Positions 7,222 to 15,626 of a DNA stretch of 64,000 nucleotides are shown here, one piece after another. The position numbers were made by a program, and so were the translations under genes. Numbering within the stretch: position 1 is the stretch's first letter; each line of letters begins with the position of its first letter. The DNA comes from JAWXBA01 sp048499805 (GTDB lineage Bacteria > Gemmatimonadota > Gemmatimonadetes > Gemmatimonadales > GWC2-71-9): assembly GCA_048499805.1 (NCBI GenBank), contig JASNZF010000002.1, positions 496,001 to 560,000 on the forward strand. Direction: 5' to 3'. The notes beneath the pieces are model-generated. The model was not told the origin of the DNA, did no database searches, and saw only the letters and a program-made list of their open reading frames with translations.

Positions 7222-8631
7222 ATGCACACCACAACCGTACTCATCGTCGGCGCCACTGCGCCGGCGAAGGCGACCTCCGTGCTCCGCGCGCTCGCCCTGG
7301 CGCTGGTCACAATCCTGCCGCCCGTCGGACTGCTCGCGCAGGGTGCTCCGGAGCCACCCGGGCAGTCCGCAGTCAACGAATCCCACCCGGTGGACTCGCT
7401 CGTCTCTTGGGCGCTCGCCGTGAGTCCGCATCTCCGTGCCGCGCGGGAGCGTCTCCGCGCTGCCCAGGCGCGTGTGCCTCGGGCCGGGGCGCGCCCGGAC
7501 CCGATGCTCATGGCCGGGATCCAGAACTTTCCGGTGAGCCAACCGAGCTTCAGCGATTTCATGACCATGAAGATGATTGGCATCGGCCAGACTCTTCCGT
7601 ACCCGGGCAAGCTCCCGCTCCTGACCCAGGCCGCGGTTCGTGGCGTCGCGGCGGGGGAAGCCGAACTGGCAGATGCCCGCCTCGCGGTCGAGGCCGCGGT
7701 CAAAAGCGCGTACTACGATCTGGCCTACCTCGACCGGGCACTCGAAATTGTCGAGCGCAATCGGGACCTCCTCCTCGATGTCATGAAGGTGACGGAGGCC
7801 AGGTACGGCGTGGGGACGGGCGGCCAGGAGGAGGCGCTCCGCGTCCGGGTCGAGGCGGCGCGGCTCGGGGAGGAGGCGGTGGCGCTCCTCGAACAGCGGC
7901 GGGCAAGGCTCGCCCGGCTGAATGCGGAACTCGATCGCCCGAGCGAGACACCGGTCACCGGGCCCATCATCCCGCGCCGCGTCACACGGGCTGCGATTGC
8001 CGACTCGGCCGCCGGCATCCGATTCGTCTCGACCACCCTCGGCGCGCGCGCGGCGGATTCGCCGCTGCCGCCGCTGGCCGTGCTGCAGGACGCCGTGGTT
8101 CGGCAGAACCCGATGCTCCGCGCCCACGAGGCACGGATCGCCGAGCAGAGGTCGCGCGCGGAGCTTGCGCGCAAGGCACACCTCCCAGACCTCAATCTGT
8201 CGCTCTCGTACGGCCAGCGCACCGGTTTCCGCGACATGCTGTCGGCCCAGGTGTCGATCCCGATCCCCCTCCAGCGGGGGCGCAAGCAGGATCAGCTGGT
8301 CGTCGAGGCGGACGCCGAGCTCGCCGCCCTCGAGGCGGAGCACCATGAGCAGGCCAACATGCTGCAGGCCGAGGTGGCGCGGCTTCACGCCGAACTCGAA
8401 CGTGACCGGGCGCAGCTTGGCCTCTACGTAAAGGCCATTCTGCCACAGGGGCGCGCCGCGCTGACCTCGGCGACGGCCGGCTATCAGGTCGGGCGGACCG
8501 ACTTTCTGGCGCTGCTCGATGCCCAATCCACCCTGTTCGACTATGAAACCACCTATTTCCGGGTCCTCTCGGATTTCGCCAAGACGCTGGCGGAGTTGGA
8601 GCGGCTCGTGGGCGAGGAGGTCGTGCAATGA
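7222..8631 (+). CDS. cusC: TolC-family outer-membrane channel of Cu/Ag RND pump 1
   Basis: Outer-membrane component of a CusCBA-type pump, 469 residues. After a signal-like hydrophobic segment (ALALALVTILPPVGLLA), two OEP repeats follow; the segment AGIQNFPVSQPSF and GQTLPYPGKL is typical of the copper-linked TolC group, and YQVGRTDFLALLDAQSTLF is the conserved C-terminal repeat. The N-terminus before the signal is unusually long (about 25 residues), so an internal start is possible. Its stop overlaps the start of cusB as ATGA (8628-8631). Confidence 0.9.
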   Translation: MHTTTVLIVGATAPAKATSVLRALALALVTILPPVGLLAQGAPEPPGQSAVNESHPVDSLVSWALAVSPHLRAARERLRAAQARVPRAGARPDPMLMAGIQNFPVSQPSFSDFMTMKMIGIGQTLPYPGKLPLLTQAAVRGVAAGEAELADARLAVEAAVKSAYYDLAYLDRALEIVERNRDLLLDVMKVTEARYGVGTGGQEEALRVRVEAARLGEEAVALLEQRRARLARLNAELDRPSETPVTGPIIPRRVTRAAIADSAAGIRFVSTTLGARAADSPLPPLAVLQDAVVRQNPMLRAHEARIAEQRSRAELARKAHLPDLNLSLSYGQRTGFRDMLSAQVSIPIPLQRGRKQDQLVVEADAELAALEAEHHEQANMLQAEVARLHAELERDRAQLGLYVKAILPQGRAALTSATAGYQVGRTDFLALLDAQSTLFDYETTYFRVLSDFAKTLAELERLVGEEVVQ

Positions 8632-10001
8632 GCCAGGACATCCATACACCAGAGGTGGGTTACGATGCGAATGCCGCGGGCGCACGGACCGGGGCGCGTC
8701 GACTCGTGGTCGGGGTCGTGGCCGCTGGGCTTGTGGCTCTCGCGGCGTGGGCGCTCGTGCCGCGGCGCGGCGCCGAGGGCCCCGGCCCGGCCGCCGGAGA
8801 GATGGCCGGGATGGAAGGGATGGGCGGCATGGACATGTCCTCCGATGGCACGGTGCAGCTCACGGCGGACCAGGTCCGGCACTTCGGGATCACCTTTGGC
8901 GCCGTCGAGGTGCGAACGCTCGAGGATCGGATTCGCACCACCGGCGTCGTCACCTTCGATGAGACACGGATCGCGCAGGTCGCCCCCAAGTTCAGCGGCT
9001 TCGTCGAGCAGCTGCATATCGGCTTCACGGGGCAGCCGGTGCGCCGCGGGCAGCCGCTGCTCGAGATCTATTCGCCGGAGCTGGTCGCCGCGCAGGAGGA
9101 GCTCCTGGTGGCCCGGCGACTCGAACGCACGATGGACGAGAGTGAGGTACCGGGCGTCCCCGCGGGCTCCTCGAATCTGCTGGCGGCCGCCACCAGACGA
9201 CTGCGTCTGTGGGACATCTCCGAGGCGCAGATCGACCAGATCCTCCGTACCGGAGAAGTCCAGCGCACCTTGACGCTCCACGCTCCGGCCCCCGGTGTCG
9301 TGGTCGAGAAGAACCTGGTGGAGGGACAGGCGGTACAATCGGGACAGACCCTCTACATGATCGCCGACCTCTCCCGGGTCTGGATCGAGGCCGAGTTGCG
9401 GGAGAGCGATGCGGGGCGCATCCGCGAAGGCACGGAGGCGACTCTCGAGTTCGCGGCCTTTCCGGGGCGTCCGCTCACCGGCCGGGTGGAGTACGTCTAC
9501 CCCACGCTCCAGGAGGCGTCGCGCACCATCAAGGCGCGCGTCGCGGTGGCGAACCCAAACGGACGGATCAAGCCCGGCATGTACGCCACGGTCCGCTTTA
9601 CCACCCCGACTCGCTCCGCGCTGACTGTGCCCGCCGCGGCGGTCATCCGGACCGGGGAGCGCTCGATGGTCTTTGTGGACATGGGGGACGGTCGCCTGAT
9701 GCCGCACGAGGTCGAAACCGGACAGGTCGGCACCGAATACGTGGAGATCCTCACCGGGGTGGAGCCGGGACAGCGAGTGGTCACGTCGGCCCAGTTCCTC
9801 CTCGACTCGGAGTCGAACCTCGGCGAGTTGATGAAGGCGATGATCGGGATGGGCGGCGACATGGGCGGCGTGGGGGGAATGGGCGGGATGGACATGAAGG
9901 GGATGGTGATGCCAACGGACACGAGTGCCGCCGCCAAAGGGGCGATGCCGGACATGCCCAGGATGCGCATGCCCCCGTCCTCCCCCCCGCCGGCGAGGTA
10001 G
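8628..10001 (+). CDS. cusB: RND periplasmic adaptor of Cu/Ag pump 1
   Basis: Membrane-fusion protein of 457 residues that hands periplasmic Cu(I)/Ag(I) to CusA. An N-terminal membrane anchor (VVGVVAAGLVALAAWALVP) is followed by a Met cluster (MAGMEGMGGMDM), as in the metal-binding N-terminus of CusB. Then come the barrel-sandwich/lipoyl region (PKFSGFVEQLHIGFTGQPV), a helical hairpin (YSPELVAAQEELLVARRLE), the second lipoyl half, the beta-barrel (VWIEAELRESDAGRI) and the membrane-proximal domain. A second Met cluster sits near the C-terminus (GMGGDMGGVGGMGGMDM). The anchor is a membrane segment and not a lipobox, unlike the second copy. Six bases separate it from cusA. Confidence 0.92.
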   Translation: MSQDIHTPEVGYDANAAGARTGARRLVVGVVAAGLVALAAWALVPRRGAEGPGPAAGEMAGMEGMGGMDMSSDGTVQLTADQVRHFGITFGAVEVRTLEDRIRTTGVVTFDETRIAQVAPKFSGFVEQLHIGFTGQPVRRGQPLLEIYSPELVAAQEELLVARRLERTMDESEVPGVPAGSSNLLAAATRRLRLWDISEAQIDQILRTGEVQRTLTLHAPAPGVVVEKNLVEGQAVQSGQTLYMIADLSRVWIEAELRESDAGRIREGTEATLEFAAFPGRPLTGRVEYVYPTLQEASRTIKARVAVANPNGRIKPGMYATVRFTTPTRSALTVPAAAVIRTGERSMVFVDMGDGRLMPHEVETGQVGTEYVEILTGVEPGQRVVTSAQFLLDSESNLGELMKAMIGMGGDMGGVGGMGGMDMKGMVMPTDTSAAAKGAMPDMPRMRMPPSSPPPAR

Positions 10002-10007
10002 CCGGCC

Positions 10008-13000
10008 ATGCTCAAGCGCATCATCGAGTGGTCCGTGAACCACAAGGTCCTGGTGCTCCTCGGCACTGTGGCCGTCACCCTCAGCGGCATCTGGGCGATG
10101 GTCCAGACCCCGGTCGACGCCATCCCCGACCTCTCGGACGTGCAGGTGATCGTCATGACCGAGTGGCCGGGCCAGGCGGCGGAGCTGGTGGAAGACCAGG
10201 TCACCTACCCGCTCTCCACCGAAATGCTCAAGGTTCCGCATACCAAGATTGTGCGCGGGATGAGCCAGTTCGGCATCTCCGCCGTGTACGTTGTCTTCGA
10301 AGACGGTGTGGACCTCTACTGGGCCCGCTCCCGTGTACTCGAGTACCTGAACGGTGTCCGCGACAAGCTGCCTGAGGGCGCGTTGCCGATGCTCGGTCCC
10401 GACGCCACCGGCGTGGGCTGGGTCATGCAATACATCCTCGCCGACACGTCGGGGCGGCTCAACCTCGCCGAACTCCGGGGCCTTCAGGACTGGACCGTGC
10501 GTCCGGCGCTCACGGCGGTGCCCGGCGTGGCCGAGATTGCCTCGTTCGGCGGCTTCGAGAAGCAGTACCAGATTGAGGTCGACCCGGCCCGGCTCTTGGC
10601 GTACGCCATCCCCATGGCGAAAGTAGTGAGCGCCGTCCAGGCCTCGAATCAGGACGTGGGTGGTCGAGTGATCGAAATGGGGGGTACAGAATTCGTCGTT
10701 CGGGGTCGCGGGCGGTTTGACAGCCTGGAGGACATCCGGTCCGTCTCGCTGGGCATCGGCCCGGGGGGGACGCCGATCACCGTGGGCGACATCGGGACGG
10801 TCCAGCTCGGCCCGGAGATCCGGCGAGGCATCGCTGACCTCAACGGAAGCGGCGAAATCGTCACGGGGTGGGTCGTGATGCGTTTCGGCGAGAACCCGCT
10901 CCAGGTGATCAAGCGCGTCAAGGAGAAAATGCGGGAGCTCGGGAGCGCCCTGCCCGCCGATGTCACGTTCGTCGGGGGCTACGACCGGTCAGGGCTGATC
11001 GAAGCGGCGATCCACACGCTCCGGGAAAAGCTGGTTGAGGAGTCCATCATCGTCGCGCTGGTGACCATCGTGTTCCTGCTCCATGCGTCGAGCGCGCTCG
11101 TCGCAATCCTGACGCTGCCGATCGGGATCATCATGGCGCTCCTTGCCATGCGGGTGCTGGGGCTCAACGCCAACATCATGAGCCTGGGCGGGATCGCCAT
11201 CGCGATCGGCGCGATGATCGACGCCGCGATCGTGACGGTGGAGAACCTGCACAAGCACATGGAGCGGAACGAGCGCGAGGGAGGGGGTCGGAGCCGGTGG
11301 GAGCTCGTGATCGACTCCTCGAAAGAGGTCGGGCCAGCCCTCTTTGTCTCCCTGCTCATCATCACCCTTTCGTTCCTCCCGGTCTTCGCGCTGGAGGCCC
11401 AGGAGGGGCGACTCTTCAAGCCGCTGGCCTGGACCAAGACCCTTGCGATGGCCTCGGCGGCGCTCCTGTCGATCACGCTCGTGCCGGTGATGATGGGGCT
11501 CTTCATCCGAGGCAAGGTCAAACCGGAGGCGGCAAACCCCGTCAACCGGTTCCTCCTCCGCTCGTACCGCCCAGTGATCCACCTCGTGCTGCGCTTCCGG
11601 TGGACGACCATTGGCGTGGCCGTGATTGTGCTGCTCGTGTCCCTCGTTCCCTGGACGCGGCTCGGGAGCGAGTTCATGCCACCACTCAACGAGGGGAGCG
11701 TGATGGACATGCCGTCGCTCTTCCCGGGCGTCGGCACGGCGCAGGCCAAGCAGATCCTCCAGCAGCGCGACGCCGCGCTGGCCCGGATCCCCGAGGTGCG
11801 GATGGTACTCGGCAAGATCGGACGCGCCGAGACCGCGACCGACATGGCGCCGATGTCAATGATCGAGACCATCGCCATCCTCCGGGATCGCGACGAGTGG
11901 CGGGAGGGGGTCACCTACGACTCGCTCATCGCCGAGATCAATGCTGCGGTGAAGACCCCGGGGGTGGCCAACATGTGGTCGATGCCGATCAAGAACCGGC
12001 TGGACATGCTGGCGACCGGCATCAAGACGCCGGTGGGGATCAAGATCTTTGGACCGGACCTCGCGGAGCTGGACCGCATTGGCAAGCAGATCGAGGGGCA
12101 CTTGGCGGCCGTGGCGGGGACGAACTCCGTCTTTGCCGAGCGTACGGTCGGGGGCCGGTACCTGGACATCCAGGTTGATCGCGCGGAAGCCGCCCGCTAC
12201 GGCATGACCGTCGACGACGTGCAGATGGCGATGATGGCCGCCGTGGGCGGGATGCCCGCCGGCACAGTGATCGAGGGGCGCGAGCGGTACAGCGTCCTGG
12301 TGCGCTATCCGCGCGAGCTGCGTGATGACCCGCAGGCCGTCGCCGCGACGCTCGTCGCCACGCCACCGGGGGCGCAGGTCACGCTGGGGCAGCTCGCGGA
12401 CATCGACGTGACGCAGGGGGCGACGCTCATCAAGTCGGAAAACGCCTACCTCAACAACATCGTCTATGTCGACGTGCGGGACCGCGACATCGGGAGCTAC
12501 GTGGCCGACGCGCGGGCGGTGCTCCAGGAGCGGCTCGAACTCTCACCGGGATACCGGATTGAGTGGTCGGGGCAGTTCGAGGCGATGGAGCGGGTGGGCA
12601 GGAAGCTGCGCGTCGTCGTCCCGATCACGCTCGCGGTCATCTTCCTGCTCCTCTATCTCAACTTCCAGAGCGTCACCGAGAGCGCCATCGTGATGCTCTC
12701 CCTGCCGTTCGCGCTGGTGGGCGGCGTGTGGTTCATGTGGCTGCTGGGATACAACCAGAGCGTGGCCACCGCGATTGGCTTCATCGCCCTGGCCGGCGTC
12801 GCAGCGGAGACCGGGGTCATCATGCTGCTGTATCTCGATCAGGCCTACCTGCACCGGCGAGACGGCGGCCGCCTGAGCAACCGTGCAGATGTGGATGCCG
12901 CCATCGAGCATGGGGCGGTCGAGCGGGTGCGGCCCAAGATGATGACCGTGACGGCGATCATCGCGGGACTCCTGCCGATCCTGTGGAGTCAGGGGGCCGG

Positions 13001-13205
13001 CGCGGACATGATGAAGCGGATTGCGGCGCCAATGGTGGGCGGGATGATATCGAGCACCATCCTGACGCTCGTCGTGATCCCTGCGATTTACTCACTCTGG
13101 AAGGAGCGGGAGGTACGGCGGGCGGGCGACAGAGCCAGTCCCGGTACTGCCGGGGTCGGCGCACCGGGGGTGGCGAAGGAGATCGGGCCGGCTCATGTCG
13201 GCTAG
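10008..13205 (+). CDS. cusA: Heavy-metal RND pump CusA, copy 1
   Basis: Inner-membrane proton-driven pump of 1065 residues that expels Cu(I)/Ag(I) from periplasm and cytoplasm. The N-terminus has TPVDAIPDLSDVQV, typical of HME-RND proteins. The proton-relay helix reads AIGAMIDAAIVTVEN with its Asp at residue 405; AIG-M-DA is the monovalent-cation (HME4) signature. Candidate equivalents of the three CusA binding-site Met residues are seen in VMDMPS, MSMIET and RLDMLATGIKTPVG. Two blocks of membrane helices flank two large periplasmic loops, and the length is normal. It follows cusB by 6 bases. Confidence 0.95.
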   Translation: MLKRIIEWSVNHKVLVLLGTVAVTLSGIWAMVQTPVDAIPDLSDVQVIVMTEWPGQAAELVEDQVTYPLSTEMLKVPHTKIVRGMSQFGISAVYVVFEDGVDLYWARSRVLEYLNGVRDKLPEGALPMLGPDATGVGWVMQYILADTSGRLNLAELRGLQDWTVRPALTAVPGVAEIASFGGFEKQYQIEVDPARLLAYAIPMAKVVSAVQASNQDVGGRVIEMGGTEFVVRGRGRFDSLEDIRSVSLGIGPGGTPITVGDIGTVQLGPEIRRGIADLNGSGEIVTGWVVMRFGENPLQVIKRVKEKMRELGSALPADVTFVGGYDRSGLIEAAIHTLREKLVEESIIVALVTIVFLLHASSALVAILTLPIGIIMALLAMRVLGLNANIMSLGGIAIAIGAMIDAAIVTVENLHKHMERNEREGGGRSRWELVIDSSKEVGPALFVSLLIITLSFLPVFALEAQEGRLFKPLAWTKTLAMASAALLSITLVPVMMGLFIRGKVKPEAANPVNRFLLRSYRPVIHLVLRFRWTTIGVAVIVLLVSLVPWTRLGSEFMPPLNEGSVMDMPSLFPGVGTAQAKQILQQRDAALARIPEVRMVLGKIGRAETATDMAPMSMIETIAILRDRDEWREGVTYDSLIAEINAAVKTPGVANMWSMPIKNRLDMLATGIKTPVGIKIFGPDLAELDRIGKQIEGHLAAVAGTNSVFAERTVGGRYLDIQVDRAEAARYGMTVDDVQMAMMAAVGGMPAGTVIEGRERYSVLVRYPRELRDDPQAVAATLVATPPGAQVTLGQLADIDVTQGATLIKSENAYLNNIVYVDVRDRDIGSYVADARAVLQERLELSPGYRIEWSGQFEAMERVGRKLRVVVPITLAVIFLLLYLNFQSVTESAIVMLSLPFALVGGVWFMWLLGYNQSVATAIGFIALAGVAAETGVIMLLYLDQAYLHRRDGGRLSNRADVDAAIEHGAVERVRPKMMTVTAIIAGLLPILWSQGAGADMMKRIAAPMVGGMISSTILTLVVIPAIYSLWKEREVRRAGDRASPGTAGVGAPGVAKEIGPAHVG

Positions 13206-13274
13206 GTGCTGAGGCCTACGGCGAAACCGCCGCGGGATATCAATCCACCCACGACACCACACAGGGAGACTACC

Positions 13275-13778
13275 ATGATCGTCGTTCACCGTTCCGTGGC
13301 ACACCGCGCACTCGTGCCCCTTGTTGCCGCTCTGCTCTTTGCGGCCTGTGCCGACGGCGAGGTGGGACGCACCGCCGACACGGAGCAGGCCCCGGGCGCG
13401 CAGGACAGCGGTAGCGCGATGGCAGGGATGGAAGGGATGCCGGGCATGCAGGGTGCGGGAGAGAGCGGGATGCTGGAGCAGATGCAGGCCCACCTGAAGA
13501 GCATGGACGGCGCCGGCGCGGACAGCCTGCAGGCGATGCTGCCGATGCACCGGCAGGTGGTGGCCAACATGATCGCTCAAGCCAACAAGGACATGCGCGA
13601 CATGAACATGCCGGGCGACCCCGCCTGGACGGCGACGGTCGACTCGCTGCGGCAGGATCTTATCCGGATGCCGGAGTTGAGCGCGGCGGAACTTCAGCAA
13701 TTCATGCCAGCCCACGGCGCGCGGGTGACGCGCCTGATGGAAGCACACCGGGTGATGATGGGTGGCATGCAGATGTGA
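13275..13778 (+). CDS. Met-rich lipoprotein at the end of cus operon 1
   Basis: A 167-residue predicted lipoprotein with signal LVPLVAALLFAAC (lipobox AAC) and a Met-rich segment (AMAGMEGMPGMQG). A helical part follows with MLPMHRQVVANMIAQANKDM and a Met-rich end (RVMMGGMQM). The Met and His spacing suggests Cu(I)/Ag(I) binding in the periplasm; no named domain is recognised with certainty. The start at 13275 is set by AGGGAG eight bases upstream; longer in-frame extensions lack a signal. It lies 69 bases after cusA and is probably the last gene of that operon. Confidence 0.75.
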   Translation: MIVVHRSVAHRALVPLVAALLFAACADGEVGRTADTEQAPGAQDSGSAMAGMEGMPGMQGAGESGMLEQMQAHLKSMDGAGADSLQAMLPMHRQVVANMIAQANKDMRDMNMPGDPAWTATVDSLRQDLIRMPELSAAELQQFMPAHGARVTRLMEAHRVMMGGMQM

Positions 13779-14089
13779 CATGGTGTGGTCGGCCGGCGGC
13801 CGCGTCGCGAGCGTGCGGCCTGTGGCGCACCGCCCAGCTGAAACAAGCGGCCGGCACCCGCGGGGAGCTGGGCGGCCTCCTGCGTCAGGGCGACGGTGGC
13901 GCCCTACCGGCGCCAGCCGAGCTTGACGCCCTGCTCGGTGCTCAGAGCCAGTTGCGGAGTGCCCGCCTGTTGATCGCCGCCATGCCCTCCTCCCGCATGC
14001 CGGTAACGAGGGGCCTGGCGGACTGTGACGACACCCAGCCGCCCGCTCGCAAGACCGAGCGCACGGCCCCGGAGACCAACCGGATTCGG
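13779..14089. other. Stretch without a recognisable gene
   Basis: About 310 bases between the cus operon and the IS3-type relic. Open frames on both strands are long only because stop codons are rare at this GC content; none resembles a known protein. It may be remnant mobile-element or operon DNA. Confidence 0.35.
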
Positions 14090-14200
14090 AACGAAGCACG
14101 GGCAGATGTCTTCGACTACATCGAGCGCCGCTACAACCCCGTGAGGCGGCAATCCATCATCGGGTGTGTGAGTCCGATCACATATGAAGCGCAGGCAAGG
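14090..14200 (+). mobile_element. Relic of an IS3-family transposase (OrfB C-terminus)
   Basis: In frame, the peptide NEARADVFDYIERRYNPVRR followed by QSIIGCVSPITYEAQ matches the conserved C-terminal end of IS3-family OrfB integrases (F-YIE-FYN-RRRHS-LGY-SP--YE). The DDE catalytic residues and the remainder of the gene are absent, and no terminal inverted repeat is visible. A decayed small-peptide gene follows directly. It marks past transposition at the left border of the mer operon. Confidence 0.75.
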
Positions 14201-14219
14201 GCAGCTTTGGCAACCGTTC

Positions 14220-14301
14220 CCCACAGCGGTGGCAGCTCATGTGGCTGTGAACCGTGATTCGTGTCCTTGTCGTGGTCAACCACAAGCAGCTACAGAAATA
14301 G
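14220..14301 (+). pseudogene. Decayed copy of the 40-residue membrane peptide gene
   Basis: The bases from GGTGGCAGCTCATGTGGCTG to AAATAG align with the 3' two-thirds of the intact gene at 17328-17450. The reading is LMWL, stop, TVIRVLVVV, then HKQLQK and stop, against GLWTVMGVLLVV and RKQSKK. An internal TGA and a lost start make it a relic. Confidence 0.55.
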
Positions 14302-14429
14302 TGGGCGCGCCACCGATACCCGCCATGGCTCGGGTAGTTGTCCGGTAAAGGAACCTGATCCCTCCATCCCGCGCGCGCTCCACCGCACCGAGCTCCCGGC
14401 CACCGCCTACCGCCCCCCGACAGGCCCCC

Positions 14430-14460
14430 TTGACCCCGTACCATGGTCCGGGGTGTACCT
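14430..14460 (+). promoter_or_regulatory. MerR-type operator/promoter of the mer operon
   Basis: TTGACC (14430-14435) is the -35 box. A 22-base palindrome with one mismatched pair (14433-14454; arms ACCCCG and CGGGGT around CCATGG) lies in the spacer. The -10 region is GTACCT at 14455-14460, giving the long 19-base spacer that MerR-family activators need. This closely follows the classical mer operator (TTGAC, CCGTAC palindrome). The merR ATG lies only 7 bases after the -10 region. Confidence 0.8.
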
Positions 14461-14467
14461 TGAGGAC

Positions 14468-14905
14468 ATGGATACCCCGGCCACCTCCGCCGCTCCGCTG
14501 ACGATCGGCCAGCTCGCCACTGCCGCGCAGGTGAATACCGAAACCATTCGGTATTACGAACGGCGGCGCCTGTTGCCCGAACCGCCGCGAACACCAGCGG
14601 GATACCGGCAATACGACCGAGATGCCGTTCGCCGAGTGCGCTTCATCAAGCGGGCCCAGGATCTCGGCTTTACCCTGAAGGAAATTGACGAACTGTTGGC
14701 CCTGCAGGTTCGGCATGGCGCCGCGTGCGATGAGGTCGAGGAGCGGGTTCGCCTGAAGATCGCGCGGGTGGAGGAGATGATGGGTGAACTGGCCAGGGTT
14801 CATAGGGTCCTTACGGCCCTGGGTGGCGCCTGTCGCGAGCGGCGCCCAACAGAGGAATGTCCGATACTTGAGGTACTGGACCACGATGAACTCACCGACG
14901 AATAA
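14468..14905 (+). CDS. merR: Mercury-responsive regulator MerR
   Basis: A 145-residue regulator that represses, and with Hg(II) activates, the mer promoter by twisting the DNA. The HTH is LTIGQLATAAQVNTETIRYY then ERRRLLPEP, followed by GYRQYDRDAVRRVRFIKRAQ and the dimerisation helix. Cys87, Cys122 and Cys131 have the same spacing (35 and 9 residues) as the Hg-binding Cys82, Cys117 and Cys126 of Tn501 MerR. The ATG at 14468 has TGAGGA upstream. Unlike Tn501, where merR is divergent, merR is here the first gene of the operon, as in many Gram-positive mer operons. Its end overlaps merT by 20 bases. Confidence 0.93.
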   Translation: MDTPATSAAPLTIGQLATAAQVNTETIRYYERRRLLPEPPRTPAGYRQYDRDAVRRVRFIKRAQDLGFTLKEIDELLALQVRHGAACDEVEERVRLKIARVEEMMGELARVHRVLTALGGACRERRPTEECPILEVLDHDELTDE

Positions 14906-15236
14906 GACGCTGCTCACGGCCGGCGGAGGGGTCGCGGCCGCGTTCGCCTCGGCGCTCTGCTGTGCCGGGCCCCTGCTTGCCGTGGCCGCCGGCGTCTCCG
15001 GGGCCGGCTTGGCTTCGACCTTCGAGCCCTTGCGGCCATATTTCCTGGCCGTGACCGTCCTGCTCCTCGGGCTCGGGTTCTACCTGCTCCGCCGGGAGGA
15101 ACGCGCCGCCTGCGAACCAGGCAAGCCGTGCGCCAGCCCCACCGCCAGGCGACGCATGCGCATCATGCTGTGGACGGCAACCATTGTCTCCGCGGTTTTC
15201 GCCACCTATCCCACCTGGTCTGGGTGGGTGCTCTAG
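14886..15236 (+). CDS. merT: Mercuric ion transporter MerT
   Basis: Inner-membrane protein of 116 residues that brings Hg(II) in for reduction. Three hydrophobic segments are visible. The first contains the vicinal Cys pair (SALCCAGPLLAVAAG, Cys25-Cys26), and the loop between segments two and three contains CEPGKPC, matching the second Cys pair of MerT. The start overlaps merR, and merP follows after 21 bases. Confidence 0.92.
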   Translation: MNSPTNKTLLTAGGGVAAAFASALCCAGPLLAVAAGVSGAGLASTFEPLRPYFLAVTVLLLGLGFYLLRREERAACEPGKPCASPTARRRMRIMLWTATIVSAVFATYPTWSGWVL

Positions 15237-15257
15237 TCTGAATCTGGGAGGTGCTCC

Positions 15258-15626
15258 ATGTCGAAGCTGCTGATTGTCGGCGCCGTTGCCCTGCTCGGTG
15301 CGGCGCCCCTATGCTCCACCTGCCTCACCGCAGAGGCAACTGCTTCCAACCCGGACACGCCACTGGCCGTCGCGACCGCTGACACGGTGGTGACGAAGCT
15401 GGCGATTGCCGGCATGACCTGCGGCAGCTGCGCCACTACCGCGCACCTCGTCTTCCAGCGCGTGCCCGGCGTGTATCACGCTGAAGTGTCCTATGACTCG
15501 GCGTTTGCCGTTATCCGGTACGATCCGGCGCGGACCGAGCCGGCGACGTTCATCGCCAAGCTCAAGGAAATGACGGGCTACACGGCCCGGATCGTCGGTC
15601 CCACAGCCGCCAAGCCGAAGCCGTGA
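15258..15626 (+). CDS. merP: Periplasmic mercury-binding protein MerP
   Basis: A 122-residue protein with an N-terminal signal (LLIVGAVALLGAAPLC) and one HMA domain holding the metal motif GMTCGSC (Cys55, Cys58). It delivers Hg(II) to MerT. There are extra Cys residues in and after the signal (CSTC), so membrane anchoring or an extra binding site is possible. A GGAGG precedes the ATG. Its stop overlaps the GTG start of merA. Confidence 0.9.
   Translation: MSKLLIVGAVALLGAAPLCSTCLTAEATASNPDTPLAVATADTVVTKLAIAGMTCGSCATTAHLVFQRVPGVYHAEVSYDSAFAVIRYDPARTEPATFIAKLKEMTGYTARIVGPTAAKPKP

Noticed and set aside
13092..14099. Long minus-strand open frame over the Met-rich lipoprotein and the following gap
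   Set aside because: It is antisense to a well-supported lipoprotein gene, has low-complexity Arg/Pro/Gly/His composition and no family resemblance; long frames are common on the reverse of GC-rich genes.
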